In this document: in pieces, positions 24,151 to 35,429 of the stretch
How the letters are laid out: every line of letters begins with the position of its first letter
Position numbering within the stretch: position 1 is the first letter of the stretch
Source: Amborella trichopoda
Taxonomy: Eukaryota > Streptophyta > Magnoliopsida > Amborellales > Amborellaceae
DNA length: 64,000 nucleotides
Direction: 5' to 3'
Assembly (NCBI RefSeq): GCF_000471905.2
Contig: NW_006496932.1
Coordinates: forward strand, 2,132,144 to 2,196,143
Notes under the pieces: generated by a model
Database searches by the model: none
Seen by the model: the letters and a program-made list of their open reading frames with translations, nothing else
Told to the model about the DNA's origin: nothing
Translations under genes and position numbers: made by a program

Positions 24151-24351
24151 ATTTAGATCTCCAAAACCCAAGAATTGAGTGTTCCGTGTGGACTCACAAA
24201 ACCCAAGAAAAGCAAAACAAAGGAAAAAAATAAGTTGAAAATAAGAAAGAACATAAAAGAAGTAGTAGAAATTATTAAAGTCCTAAAAAGGTGAAAAAAC
24301 TCGATATAAGATGGTCATTGAAAAGTTTGATTTAGAACTTGAATATTTCTT

Positions 24352-24470
24352 ATTTTTTTTAATGAAAGGAAAAAATTGTGAAAGTTCTCATATCACCTTG
24401 AAAGCTATCTATTTCTATTTTTTTTTTTAATAAAAGGAAAAAATTGTGAAAGTTCTCATATCACCTTGAA
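24352..24470. repeat. 66-bp tandem duplication
   Basis: GGAAAAAATTGTGAAAGTTC and TCATATCACCTTGAA occur twice, separated by a T-run each time. Confidence 0.8.
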
Positions 24471-24499
24471 TGCAATCAAAATTGTCCAAAAAATTATTT

Positions 24500-24722
24500 C
24501 AATATCCAATTATAAATTTTGAAGCTTTAAAATTAAAGTAGATCTAGCAAATCCATGAACACATAAAAATCTTGAAAATTGACGGTCTAGAAAATGCATT
24601 ACGAGATGTACTATATCTAAGACTTGAAATCCATTTTCTCTCATGTCCAATCATATTGAGGTTGCGATGATTGATTTGAAGATTTTAAGCATCGAAAACA
24701 ACCTCTTCTAATAAATTTTTAG
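24500..24722 (-). mobile_element. MITE family 1 copy, partial
   Basis: It has the family interior (AATCCATGAACACATAAAAATC, TTGAAATCCATTTTC, CATGTCCAATCATATTGAGG) and a CAACCTCTTCTA block at the right. Termini are missing. Confidence 0.6.
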
Positions 24723-24749
24723 GTCAACCACTTTTTTCTAGTGAATTTT

Positions 24750-25285
24750 GAGTTACATTTGAATTTGATTGTTCAGGGTAGACACAATTTTGGGAGTGTA
24801 GAGTGAAAAGTGCGTTTGAATTTGATTGTTTAGGGTAGACACAATTTTGGGGGTGTAGAGTGAAATTTGCCAAAAATAATAATTTTTTGAAATTTGAGTT
24901 GCGTTTGAATAGAGTGAAATTTGCCAAAAATGATAATTTTCTAGTGTATTTTGAATTTGATTGCCCAAAATGATAATTTAGGGTAGACACAATTTTGGGA
25001 GTGTAGAGTGAGTGAAATTTGTCAAAAATCATATTTGCCAAAAATGATAATTTTCTAGTGTATTTTGAATTTGATTGCCAAAAAAGATACTTTAGGGTAG
25101 ACACAATTTTGGGAGTGTAGAGTGAGTGAAATTTGTCAAAAATCATATTTGCCAAAAATGATAATTTTCTAAGTGTATTTTGTATTTGATTGCCAAAAAA
25201 GATAATTTAGGGTAGACACAATTTTGGGAGTGTAGAGTGAGTGAAATTTGTCAAAAATAAAAGTGTAGAGTGAGTGAAATTTGTC
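24750..25285. repeat. Minisatellite abutting the U6 terminator, unit about 114 bp
   Basis: GGGTAGACACAATTTTGGG recurs near 24777, 24835, 24982, 25095 and 25209; the last three are 113-114 apart. Sub-blocks GTGAAATTTG(C/T)CAAAAA and GATAATTTTCTAGTG also repeat. The array runs straight into the poly-A (terminator complement) of the minus-strand U6 gene. Overlapping reading frames are artefacts. Confidence 0.88.
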
Positions 25286-25295
25286 AAAAAAAAAA

Positions 25296-25345
25296 AAAAT
25301 TTGGACCATTTCTCGATTTGTGCGTGTCATCCTTGCGCAGGGGCC

Positions 25346-25377
<32 letters not shown>

Positions 25378-25397
25378 TCAGATGTCCCCGAAGGGAC
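25296..25397 (-). ncRNA. U6: U6 spliceosomal snRNA, second copy
   Basis: On the minus strand it begins GTCCCTTCGGGGACATC at 25397 and follows plant U6 without visible change to AATGGTCCAAATTT, ending in a 14-T Pol III terminator (25286-25299 on the plus strand). It has the standard 5' stem-loop, unlike the plus-strand copy 6 kb away. Upstream elements lie at the correct spacing, so it is a true gene or recent gene duplicate rather than a retrocopy. Confidence 0.96.
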
Positions 25398-25420
25398 AAG
25401 CATCAAAGCCAAGGGCTTAT

Positions 25421-25464
25421 TTTTTGTAGAATAGAAGAGTACTAGAAACCTTAGATGTGGGACT
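25421..25464 (-). promoter_or_regulatory. USE and TATA-like box of the minus-strand U6 gene
   Basis: AGTCCCACATCT (complement of 25453-25464) ends 56 bases upstream of the U6 start, as in the other copy. TACAAAAA (complement of 25421-25428) occupies -31 to -24, exactly where the other gene has TATAAAAA. The single T-to-C change may weaken the promoter. Confidence 0.78.
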
Positions 25465-25689
25465 CAATCACATATTACTGCAAATAATAGGCGATGCCAC
25501 AGGGGGGGCGAAAGAGAGAGCTTTTTCCACATGAGTGACAGTGTTGGGTTTAGAGAGAGAGCTTTTCACGCTTCTGCACAGAATTCCAGAAACCAAGAGA
25601 AAAACAAAGATAATTAACCGGAAAACTCAGAAAACCAGAGAAAAACTGCTATAATTAACCGGAAAACTCAGAAAACCACTAAAATAGCC

Positions 25690-26140
25690 TAAAATCTCGA
25701 TCGATTTGATATCCATCTTTAGGGTTTCAACCTTGCGAACAGTCACAGTGAGGATACCGTTCTCCATTACTGCCTTCACTTCATCGGCATTTGCATTTTC
25801 AGGGAGTCTGAATTGCCTCATGAACTTGGCATGGCTTCTCTCTACCCTATGCCGGTCCTTCTCTTCCACCTCTTTCTTCTTCTCTCTCTGCTTATCACAC
25901 TCTGTCATCTTCTAATCGAGCTTCACCTTCTCCTCCTTGAGACCGGGGAGATCGGCCTTGAACGCATGGGCATTATCAGTCTCTTTCCTAGCGAATCTCG
26001 CATTCAAAAAAGCAGAGGTTGTAGTGGTGTTTCTGTTGAGAGAAGAAGCCATGGAACGGGTGCCAAAGGTCAAGAGAGAAGGGGTCGAACACATTGCTTC
26101 TTTGACCGAAAATGCTTGTGCTTGGATTCGGAGACATTTT
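25690..26140 (-). pseudogene. Class I cytosolic small heat-shock protein, broken
   Basis: Minus-strand pieces follow the class I small HSP order in different frames: IFGQRSNVFDPFSLDLWHPF (N-terminal arm, about 26060-26130), then a frame change, ETDNAHAFKADLPGLKEE (start of the alpha-crystallin domain, about 25930-25980), a stop after VKLD, then [18 protein letters not shown] and [11 protein letters not shown] (C-terminal half, with a GILTV match to the family's GVLTV motif). At least one frameshift and a short internal deletion around the DDRVLQISGER segment (about 25895-25915) destroy the frame. Such proteins hold unfolding clients in the heat-shocked cytosol. The promoter still looks intact, so a truncated transcript could be heat-induced. 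Confidence 0.88.
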
Positions 26141-26254
26141 TTTACTGGTTTTTGATGAAGAGATGGCAACCAAATATGAGAGCGAAGAATTTTGCAGATG
26201 AGAGCGTTGATTCTCGAATGAACAGTGCTCACTGTTCGGTGGATTTGATGAGTT

Positions 26255-26400
26255 AGAAAGGGAGGTGAAATGTATTTATATGGGGTGTTGAGTGAGAGAG
26301 AAAACAGAACGGTGTCACAGGTTCAGGATAAAACCAAGTCTTTTCTAGAGAGAGAAACAGTTTCTCGCTCCTTCTTTAAAACGCGAAATTTTTCCATATC
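26255..26400 (-). promoter_or_regulatory. Heat-shock promoter remnant of the small HSP pseudogene
   Basis: On the minus strand CCATATAAATAC gives a TATA box at about 26272-26282. Upstream, 26335-26400 holds alternating GAA and TTC blocks (TTCTAGAG, GAAACAGTTTCTCG, and further up GAAATTTTTCC), which fit heat-shock elements built of inverted nGAAn units. Confidence 0.55.
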
Positions 26401-26995
26401 GAAATAATGGTAATATGACTCTAAAATCAGGCTTTGGGATTCAAATGTTCATATAAAAAATTTTCAATCTATTTTGTGTACCGTTTTTTTTACGGTTATT
26501 TAAAAATCTGCCATTTTATCGATCTAATCTTCAATATCAAATTATTTCTATTATTGTCGGATTCGCTTTTGGAGTCTTCTTTAGTTTGGTGAGAAAAATG
26601 AAGCAATTCGGTGCTTCGGCCGATTCGGGGAAACTTCAGGTTTTTTTTTTTAATTTTAATATAAATAAATTAGATATTTATATATAATGTAAAATAATAG
26701 AAAAAATTTTAAATAAAAAATATTTTAAAAATTAAAAAAATACTTTAAAATAGATATTTATCTTCTGACCGAAGCCTACCGAAGCTTCGGTCGAATCAAA
26801 CTTGAAGCAGACCGAAGCAAGCCGAAGCTGTAGCACCACACTTTTCTTCACTTCAATTCATGCTTAAAATTTCGCCCAAAACAAAGTGAATTTGATTACA
26901 TTGATTATTTCTACAGGATTTTGGTGTGTTTGAAAGATAATCGAAACCTTTATATAATGGGTTACGGATGCCTCCATAGGTGTAGAGGTACGGTG
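26400..26995. other. AT-rich DNA flanked by GAAGC/GCTTC inverted motifs
   Basis: 26610-26640 (GGTGCTTCGGCCGATTCGGGG) and 26768-26830 (CCGAAGCTTCGGTC and related) are inverted matches around an AT-rich core of about 130 bp. This may be a small foldback element; no target duplication could be read. Confidence 0.4.
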
Positions 26996-26997
26996 CT

Positions 26998-27350
26998 GTT
27001 CAAATTTTATCAAGGTATATAATTTTGATATAAAATGTTATTAGGATTATCTCAAAATCTATTTTTTTATCCAATTATAAAACTTTAAATTTAAAAAATG
27101 GTCAAAGTCAAGTAGATCTATAAACATATGAAAATCTTGAAAATGGACGGTGTAAATAATATGTTGTAAAATGCACTATTTATGAGACTTAAAATATATT
27201 TATTTTTCATAGTCATACATCTTGATGTCGAGATGATCAATTAAAGGGTTTTTCTACATTAAAACTACATTTTTCAATGGATTTTTTAAAGGCATCCGTA
27301 GTTCTATATTATAAGGTAGCATCCTTATAAAAACTTTTTCCTTATATAAT
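26998..27350 (-). mobile_element. MITE family 1 copy
   Basis: Its order is inverted relative to the 19905 copy, with closely similar interior (AATGGACGGTGTAAATAATATG, CATACATCTTGATGTCGAG) and right terminus CCTTATAAAAACTTTTTCC. Confidence 0.7.
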
Positions 27351-27430
27351 ATAATATAATATGTGTATTGATTTGTTGGATTGTATGTATCTCTAGCAGG
27401 GTCCTTCACCTACTTTGCCATTGTAGAGGC

Positions 27431-27613
27431 TTAACCTATGTTGCTGAAGTAAACAATGGCCGCTCCATTTTCGACGCCTGTTGCACAGTAAGGGAAGAAA
27501 ACCCCTTCTTTTGATGGATTTTGGTGGTGCGTAAAATTCTTGGAGTCACCTTTACAAGACCCCATAATTATGATAAACACTACAAACAATATGTTCAAGC
27601 CGGTTCTTGCCAT
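27431..27613 (-). CDS. Possible small secreted peptide ORF, unassigned
   Basis: A 60-residue frame starts MARTGLNILFVVFIIIMGSC, a good signal-peptide shape (short N-region, hydrophobic core, small residues before a likely cut). The mature part is short with one further Cys (FFPYCATG). I recognise no family. It lies between a MITE and a TRIM element, with no evidence of a promoter or intron, so it may be a gene remnant or chance. Confidence 0.2.
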   Translation of the reverse strand: MARTGLNILFVVFIIIMGSCKGDSKNFTHHQNPSKEGVFFPYCATGVENGAAIVYFSNIG

Positions 27614-27828
27614 GTTGAGAATCAAGCTCTTTTTAGTAAAGACTGTTAAGAGAAAGTCTAGAATCACCATTTATGAAAAATTTCATTGGTTTTAACTCCA
27701 ATTAGAGAGATGGAAATGCGTTAAGATGAACTAGAGAGATTCTATCGTCAGAGATATTCAAAATTATGAAAAGTTTCATGGGTTCAAGAGATGTTAATGC
27801 GTTATAGAGAGGAATTAGAGGCAGAATT

Positions 27829-29155
27829 TGTAGTGAAAGACGAATTCAACAACAATGGAACAATCCGCTTCTCAATTAATGCGACAATGACACACTAGCT
27901 CAAGACTCACAAGCAAATAAAAATAAGAAGAAGAACCAAGATGAAGTGGAAGAAAAACTTCATTAAAGAAAAACATGGGGTACACAAAAGCATTACAATC
28001 TCAAGACACAAGACTAACCGTAACACATGTGACCTCGGGGTACACAAAGGCATTACAATCTTGACACCCAATATTGACCTTAAACGTGTATCTTAATTTT
28101 CTCACCACGCACCTCTTTTTAAATAGAGGTTTTTATAACCATATTTCCTACAATAACTATCCAATTGTAACCGTACCTACTAACTACTTAGTAGTTTTAC
28201 AACTTCCTACTATACAAACTTACAAGTGCAACCTTACTACATCACTCGTGATAAATAATATAAAAACTAATATACTTCTAGAAAACACACTTTAACAATT
28301 TTAACACTTCATCTTAAAGTGATTTTCAAGAAATGAGACCATGCATATGCAATTATCTCCATCATTTCTCGAAATTGAAAATCCGGTCATTTAGCAAGTC
28401 ACCAAAGAGATTCTCAAATTCCACTAAGTAGGCCTGTATAGCCCACCCTTGAATAGAGGTAGCATTGGGAATGTACTCCATCTTTAACCCACAAATGATA
28501 AGTCACTTCATTTGTGTCTCCAAATAGGTTCTTATGCATTAATAGTTTTAGCCTTGAGTTGAATTCCCAACTCAACATTAAAACCATTAGACCTTCTGCT
28601 GAATCCATCTTCAAAAAGACAATTGATCTTATTCACCAAAGGAGTCGAGACAACATTACCATCACCCTTGTGCCTTTGATACCATGTAGAGAAAGACGGA
28701 TTCCACAACACCGGAGCAATCTGCTTCTCAATTAGTGTGACAATACCACACTAACCCAAGACCCACAAGCAAATAGAAAGAAGAAAATGAATCAAGATGA
28801 AGTAGAAAAAAAACTTTAAAGAAAAACATGGGGTATACAAAGACATTACAATCTCAACACACAAGATTAACCTTAACACATGTGACCCTGAGGCATACAA
28901 AGGCATTACAATCCGGACACCAAAGATTAACCTTAAACATATGTCCCAATTTTCTCACCGCACATCTCTTTAAATAGAGGTTTTTATAACCATATTTCCT
29001 ACAATAACTACTCACTTGTAACAATAACTACGAACCACCTAGTAGTTTAACAACTTCTTACTACACAAACTTACAAGTGCAAACTTACTATATCATGATA
29101 AAATAACATAAAAACTAATATACTTTCTAAAAAATACACTTTAATAATTTTAATA
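27829..29155 (-). mobile_element. TRIM-like non-autonomous LTR element
   Basis: Two LTRs of about 475 bp (27829-28306 and 28685-29155) start with TGTAG and end at TTTTAACA/TTTTAATA. A perfect 5-bp duplication, GAATT, flanks the element (27824-27828 and 29156-29160). Beside the right LTR, the minus-strand sequence TGGTATCAAAGGC resembles an initiator-tRNA-Met primer-binding site, giving minus orientation. The internal region is only 378 bp and has no capsid or polymerase genes, so it depended on another element. The LTRs have diverged at many sites: an old, inert fossil. Confidence 0.85.
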
Positions 29156-29217
29156 GAATTCTCAAGGGCTTACGCTTAAATAAGAGATATTGATTAGAGA
29201 CAAATGAAAGAGATGTT

Positions 29218-32200
29218 TTTTTTTTTGATAAATATTCTTAGCTTTTATTAATGACTAAGAAAAAGAAATTACATTAGAAGAGATAACAAGAGAAGGCAGG
29301 GAAACACCCCATTTAGGCAAGGAATCAGCTAAAGAATTAGCTTCACAATAAGCATGGGAGAAGGAGACTGTCAAAGGTTCCATCAAATCCATGTCCTGCA
29401 ACCATAACGAAGCTCCTAAGGAACTTCTGCTCCATTTTGCACTATCTAATGACATTCAAATAGTCCCCTTCAATCGAGCAATTTCTACCAAGATTCCTAT
29501 CAACCATAACTTTCACCCCACTTAGTAGAGCACTCAATACATCAAAATTTACAGTTTTAACCCCTATCGGACATGCATAAGAAAAGAGAATGTTACCCAA
29601 ACAGTCTCTCAATACACCACCAATCCCAGCGACACCCGGGTTACCTAAGGAACTACCATCAAAGTTAAGCTTCAAGCTTCCTTTAGAAGGTGGAGTCTAA
29701 AAACTTTGTGGTCTACTTCTAATACACCCAAGAAGAAAATGACTATTGAGATTAGCCATAATATCAACTTTGGAGATACCCCGTTCCTCTTTTGTCACAA
29801 CAACCAGGACCAAATCGATTGTTTGATAGTAATAATCTGAGGACATGACCATCTCCAAAAATAATAAAAGAGGAGATTGTAACACGATTTAACCGAGAAC
29901 ACCCCATCACTCTCGATCTCCCAAATAATTTCATCCTCTGTATTCACTGAGATATAAACTCTATCCAGTAGCTTCAACAAAGCACACCATTGGGATAAAT
30001 GGACATTGCTCTCAAACGACCATATGCCAGAAAAATGTTCCATGACGTAAGATGACCCCTTCTTTTTAAAGCTTCACTAACTTTTAGATTAGGTCGGGTT
30101 ACTATCCCATATAAGTTTGAAAAAACCGATTTCAATAGGTAATCTCCCAACTATTTATGGTGCCAAAAAGAGACTTGTGTACCACAGTCTACATTCCATC
30201 TATAGTAGCCCCACAACATTGGTCTACAATTGTAATTAGCCTTCCATACCTGAGATACCTCTTTAACTCGTCCACTTCCAAGCCAAACATTAAATCTATC
30301 AATCCCATACTTAGCCAAAAGAACTTTGAACCAAATGTGATTTTTTAAATGCAAACTATGCCACCACTATCTGCACATAAGCACCTGGTTAACCATTGTA
30401 TTCCTTCTTATGACCAAACCACCTTCTTTCTTCGGGTTACAAACTCTATCCCATCTTAACAAATGATGTTTTCTTTTATCAATACTGGAACCCCAAAGAA
30501 AATCCCGCATCATTTTTTCTAATTTTTTTGCAACAGAAGCAGGCATATTAATCAATGACATTTGATATACTAAGAGAATAGCTAAGCATGATCTCAATAA
30601 AGTTATCCTCCCACCCAACGACAAATACTTGTGCTTCCAAAGATCTAATTTTACTTGGACTCTTTCAAGAACAATATTCCAAACTGCAATAGAAAGTCTC
30701 AAATCAAAAATGGGAAGACCAAGATAAGTAAGAGGGAACAAACCTATCTTATAACCCATCAAATTTGCGAACTCCATTATCACTTCCTTAGAGAAACCAA
30801 CCATGGAAGACTTATGAAAATTAACTTTAAGGCCAATAGTAACTTCACAAATTTCCAAGAATCTTGCGATATTTGACACTTGGAAGGCCTCCGCATAAAG
30901 AAAATTAAAGTGTCATCAGCATATTATAAATGGGAGATAAGAATACTAGAGTTAAGAATCTGAAACCCTGCAAAATGACCCAAACGTTTCACCCTACTTA
31001 ACATCAAACTGAAACATTCAGCATGAATTTTAAATAAAACCAGAGAGAGATGGTCCCCTTGACGTAATCCTCTAGAGCCATTGAAGAAGCCAATGGGACT
31101 ACCCTTAAATAAAATCGAGAAATGCGTAGAGGAGAGACACCTAAAAGTCCAACTCCTCCATTTTTCACCAAAACCCATTGACCTTAGAATTTCAAGGAGA
31201 ACACCTCATTCCACATGGTCATAGGCTTTCTCCATATCCAACTTAAGAAGAATACCCAGCTTCTTACTTAAAACTCTCGAATGAATACATTTTCAGGTAA
31301 CAAGTACACTGTCCGTAATTTGGCGATCCTGGATAAAGGCTGACTGAGTACTAGAGAAGAGAAAAGGGAAGACAACTTTCAGCCTTTCTGTCAAAACTTT
31401 TGCAATAATCTTATATAGACTGGTCAATAAGCTAATCGGTCTGATATTTGAGAGGCTAGATGTCACACATCAAGATTTCTAACATTCTCGAGGTGCGACA
31501 GACTATTCTTATACTAAAAAAAATTCAAATTCCTATTAATATATCTTGTAACAAAACAAATTTTTCTATTAATTAAAATTTGTACAAAGTTTGCTCACAA
31601 CTGGTATTCACATGAAGTCTATGTATACATCTGTTGATAGAACAAAAACTTACAGTGGTGAAGTTAAACAAAATTTACAAAGGAGAATTTAGTTATGACA
31701 TAACTACATCTTCTTCACAAACTGGTCCTGATGTGCATTTAACTAAGAGACTGCAATTACCCTGAAAAATATTCACCATAGTTTGGTGAGTTTGGCTACT
31801 CAGTAAGTGATCATCATGGTCGTAAAAATAATCATGGTTGGAAGATATAATTATTTTTTGAAGAATGTATGTTAAAACAAAACAACCTGAGGAAGAATTT
31901 CGAGCAAAAGCATTTATAGATATCAATTGCACTTTCACAAATCCACTGTTAAACATAATACAAATGATGGAAATGCATATAAACATTTTAACAGAAATGC
32001 ATAATTTAAAAGATTTCACCAAATACCCTACTGGCGTCCCAAGTAGGTCACCTATATACCCCACCAGTGTCCTAATGGGTCCAAACATACCTCACTGGCG
32101 TACCGGATGAGTCCAAATAACCCCTACCTGGCGTACCTCACTGGCGTACCAGATGAGTCCAAATAACCCCTACCGGATAGGTCTAAACAATCCCTGCAGG

Positions 32201-33927
32201 TCCAAACATACCTCACTTCCAATGAAATATCTGTAAGTAGCCAGTCAAACATTTTGGGCAATAATTTATGAAAGGTAACAGTTCTGAAGGATATTATAGA
32301 AATCTAACATGATAACAATCCAGTATCAATTAAAGAACCCTTATGGAAATCCAAAATTAAATACAGAATTATCACAATTTATGGAATTGTCAATTCGTAA
32401 ATGATCATTTCATAGGCAATACTACAATCAGTGCAGAAATATCAGTTTTTCAAATAATGAGAAAGTCATTTGCACATGAATTTTACGATTTCTAAATATT
32501 CAAAATAGTAGAAGGAAAATCTCACAATTTTACTAAAAGCGGAAATATCACATTTATTTTTAATAATTTACAGTATTCAAAATTCCTAAGAATAGATAAA
32601 ATATCATAGTTTTACTAAAAAAATGGATTATTCTTCAAGACAATGAAGTCACTTACTCGTAACTTTACAGTCAGAGTCGAAGTAACAAGACTCAAGAAAT
32701 GGGGCGTGACAGAGAGGAGATAAAGTAAAAGCCCCAATGTGCAAACATTGTGGATTAACCTAGATGATTGAGAAGCAGCCATTCCTCGGCCATTGACATT
32801 AAGCGATATGAATTAGTAAAAAAAAACTTACAAAAAGCCTGACGAAAGGAGACTAAGAGAGAGAGACATAGAGAGTGTTGTTGTTCATAAGGCCTGTAGC
32901 TTACATATGACTTAAAAAGAGAAAACACAACTCAAGGTATGAGAGAGAGAGAAGTTTCAAATAAAAAAAAAGAACACTTGTAAGGTGTTTGAAAACCTAG
33001 ATGAGAGGGATATAAAGCTGTCACGTTAAAAGTAAAGTAGGTAAGATATGAAGTTCAAGATGGTGAACGTAAGGTCCACCTAAATAAAGTTGAACCCTCA
33101 AGTGTTTTAACATGATGTAAGTGGGCTGCCACGCCACCCAACTTTACACAAAAATTCATACAAAAAATTGGTGGACCAAGGGTCCATACTAACAAAATGG
33201 TCAGGCACAAACTTAGAAAAAAGTTGTTAAAATCGTATAAGTGAAAATAATGGTCCCTATAATGCATAATGAACTATCGTTCTGAATCTTTATTTATTGT
33301 AAGTATTTTATTTTATTTTATTTGTTTATTTACTGTTTATATCTATCAACACTATTAATATTATGTTTTAATTCTACGAATTTTAGGTCGTCATACTAGA
33401 AATCATTGACTTCTTAGGAATATGAGCCAGGAAAGTGAAATTCACCCCTTTAAAAATATGCCTCCTAATCATAGAGCTTTTCACAAACTCCAATAATTCT
33501 CTTTTAACTACATTCCAAAATTTATGAAAAAAAAGCTAGAGGGAAACCATCAAGTCCTGGCGTCTTGTCTCTAGATAATGCAAACCCTGCCTTCTGTAAG
33601 TCCTCATTAGTAACCTCCCTTTCCAACTGATTTTTCATCTCCATTAACATAATTTTGAAAGGGACTCTATTCAAAGAAGTAACATTTATTTCTTTTGTGA
33701 AAGCCTTTTTGAAATGAGTAATCACTGTATCCTCTATTGCAACATCATTTTCGAAGTCAATACCAGAAATCGATAATCTAGAGAGGTCATTTTGTCTTCT
33801 TCTCGCACTGGCAATTGCATGAAAAAATTTTGTATTAAGATCTTCTTCTTGTAATCATTTAGATCTGGACCTTTGCCTCCAATAAATCTCCTCTGATCTA
33901 TGCAACGCCTCCAACTCTTTACATTTT
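29218..33927 (-). mobile_element. L1-type LINE, 5'-truncated, with nested solo LTR
   Basis: A perfect 16-bp target duplication, AAATGAAAGAGATGTT, flanks it (29202-29217 and 33928-33943). The minus-strand 3' end is a poly(A) (T run at 29218-29225). In minus-strand order it has RT start (33520-33730, LSRDKTPGLDGFPLAFF), a central RT piece (30924-31178, [13 protein letters not shown]), thumb and zf-RVT pieces (30367-30879, LGLPI and KYLSLGGRITLL; 29795-30354) and an RNase H domain (29255-29675, LNFDGSSLGNPG and EANSLADSLPKWG). The YADD-type active site near 30900 falls at a break. Stops and frameshifts are spread along it, so it is inactive. Confidence 0.93.
31461..33395. mobile_element. Probable solo LTR inserted in the L1
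   Basis: A 1.9-kb segment interrupts the L1 reverse transcriptase, and the L1 coding sense resumes on either side. It is flanked by perfect 5-bp CTAGA (31456-31460 and 33396-33400). The ends are TGTCACAC and, inverted, TATGACGACC, close to the TG...CA rule with one end base changed. No capsid or polymerase genes are present, so a solo LTR left by recombination is the simplest reading. The length suggests a Ty3/gypsy family. Orientation is uncertain. Short blocks within it (ACCTCACTGGCGTACC near 32090-32150) are tandemly repeated. Confidence 0.7.
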
Positions 33928-33944
33928 AAATGAAAGAGATGTTA

Positions 33945-34466
33945 AGAGGTTAGAGTGAGAAAGAGAAAGCTCAAGATTCTAAGGAAGTACCATTGTTTTA
34001 GATTGAGAAAGAGAATAATCACAATCCGTTTCACGGTTGTTTCAAATATTAATTAGAAAGAAGGTAATGAGTTTAACATGTAACAAATACAATATTTTTA
34101 TTCTCCATTTTTTAGTAGCCACAATGCCGAACTCAAATAAGAGATTAAAAATGGGGGGAGAGGGCGGTTTGAAACAGAGAGAGGTTGAGGGAAACACAGG
34201 AGAGAGAGAGAGAGGTGTTTGAAGAATTACGGGAGGAGAGAGAAAGGTTTTAAAAAAAGAGAGAGAAGAGGGGGTTTAAAAATGAATAAAAAATGAGGTC
34301 CTTTTTTGTTTTGTTTGGGCAAAAAATAGGATCAAAAGGAGTAAAATTGGTTTAGGGGGGTTAGAAGATATAATACATAAGATCTTTATGTAACTAGATA
34401 TATTTTGAAACCTCGGGTCTATTGATAAATGAAACTTATAAGAAGAGTGTATGAAGATATTGTCCC
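33945..34466. mobile_element. Right arm of a MULE-B-like element
   Basis: The GA-rich body (GAGAGAGAGAGAGG, GAGAGAAGAGGGGG) runs into an end reading AAATGAAACTTATAAG then GAAGATATTGTCCC, which is the MULE-B terminus. No matching left arm was found; the L1 and TRIM insertions may lie within the former element. Confidence 0.45.
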
Positions 34467-34479
34467 TAATTAATAAATA

Positions 34480-35033
34480 CATAAATAAGGGTTATTCTAG
34501 AATATACTACACTAATAGTGAACCTAAAATTTAGTACTTTGTAATTATTTCATGTACTTTAAAAAGGGCATTTTGATTTTTGTTAAATCCTTTCAAAACT
34601 CAATTTTAAATTCAAAAAGATTCTTTTGACTTTATTTTATGTACTTTAGAAATGGCATTTTGATCTTTTTACAATCCCTCAAAAACTTAATTTCAAATTA
34701 AAAAAGGTTCCTTTGACTTTATTTCATCTACTTAAAAAAAGCCATTTCAATATTTTTAAAATATCTTTAAAACTCAATTTCAAATTTAAAAAGATTTTTT
34801 TGACTTTTTAAATAATTGTTAGACATTAAATGAAAATTAAATTTATAAAAATTCCCTTCTCAAAATTTATAAGTGAGTCATTACTAATATATTTTATTAT
34901 ATTTCTAAAGGCATTTAATATAAATTTTTTTGAAGTACAAAGTTATAGGTCCACCATTAATATAATGTATTATCGAATAACCCTAAATAACATATATTAC
35001 ATAATTACATGTTCTTTGAGGGTGCGGATAATT
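34480..35033. other. AT-rich DNA with about 105-bp diverged repeats
   Basis: Three successive segments begin with variants of TTCATGTACTTTA.AAA.GGCATTTTGAT (near 34548, 34637 and 34725), each followed by CAATTT(T/C)AAATT and TTTGACTTT. It is a diverged tandem array; no gene seen. Confidence 0.6.
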
Positions 35034-35042
35034 ATACTTTGA

Positions 35043-35429
35043 GTGTGCGGTTTGCATAATGTTGCAATCATAAACAATCAAAGTGAGGTGCATCTCCTGA
35101 CTTTGTCACGAGATGCAATCTTAGCATCGAAAATTCTTAACGCGAGAATCTATTTTTATTTTTAATTATAAAATTTTATAACTTTCAAAGATAGTTCCAA
35201 TCAAGCAAATCTATAAACACATAAAAGTCTTAAAAATGGACTGTCCAGATAATATGTTGTAAGATGTGTTATTTTAGAACTTGAAATCTCTTTTCTCCAT
35301 ACCTAAGATCTCCATGTTGAGATGATCAATTCAATATCTTTCCCATCTCAAAACAACTTTTTTTCAAAGGATTTTAGAGCGCATCTTAATTCTACATTTT
35401 AAAGTATCAACCTTCTATAAACATTTTTC
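35043..35429. mobile_element. MITE family 1 copy with 9-bp target duplication
   Basis: A 387-bp element starting GTGTGCGGTTTGCATAATG and ending CTATAAACATTTTTC. Flanks ATACTTTGA (35034-35042) and ATACTTTAA (35430-35438) match at 8 of 9, supporting a Mutator-type origin. Confidence 0.8.

Noticed and set aside
24724-25155. 143-residue repetitive minus-strand ORF
   Set aside because: Produced entirely by the 114-bp minisatellite; no promoter or known domain.
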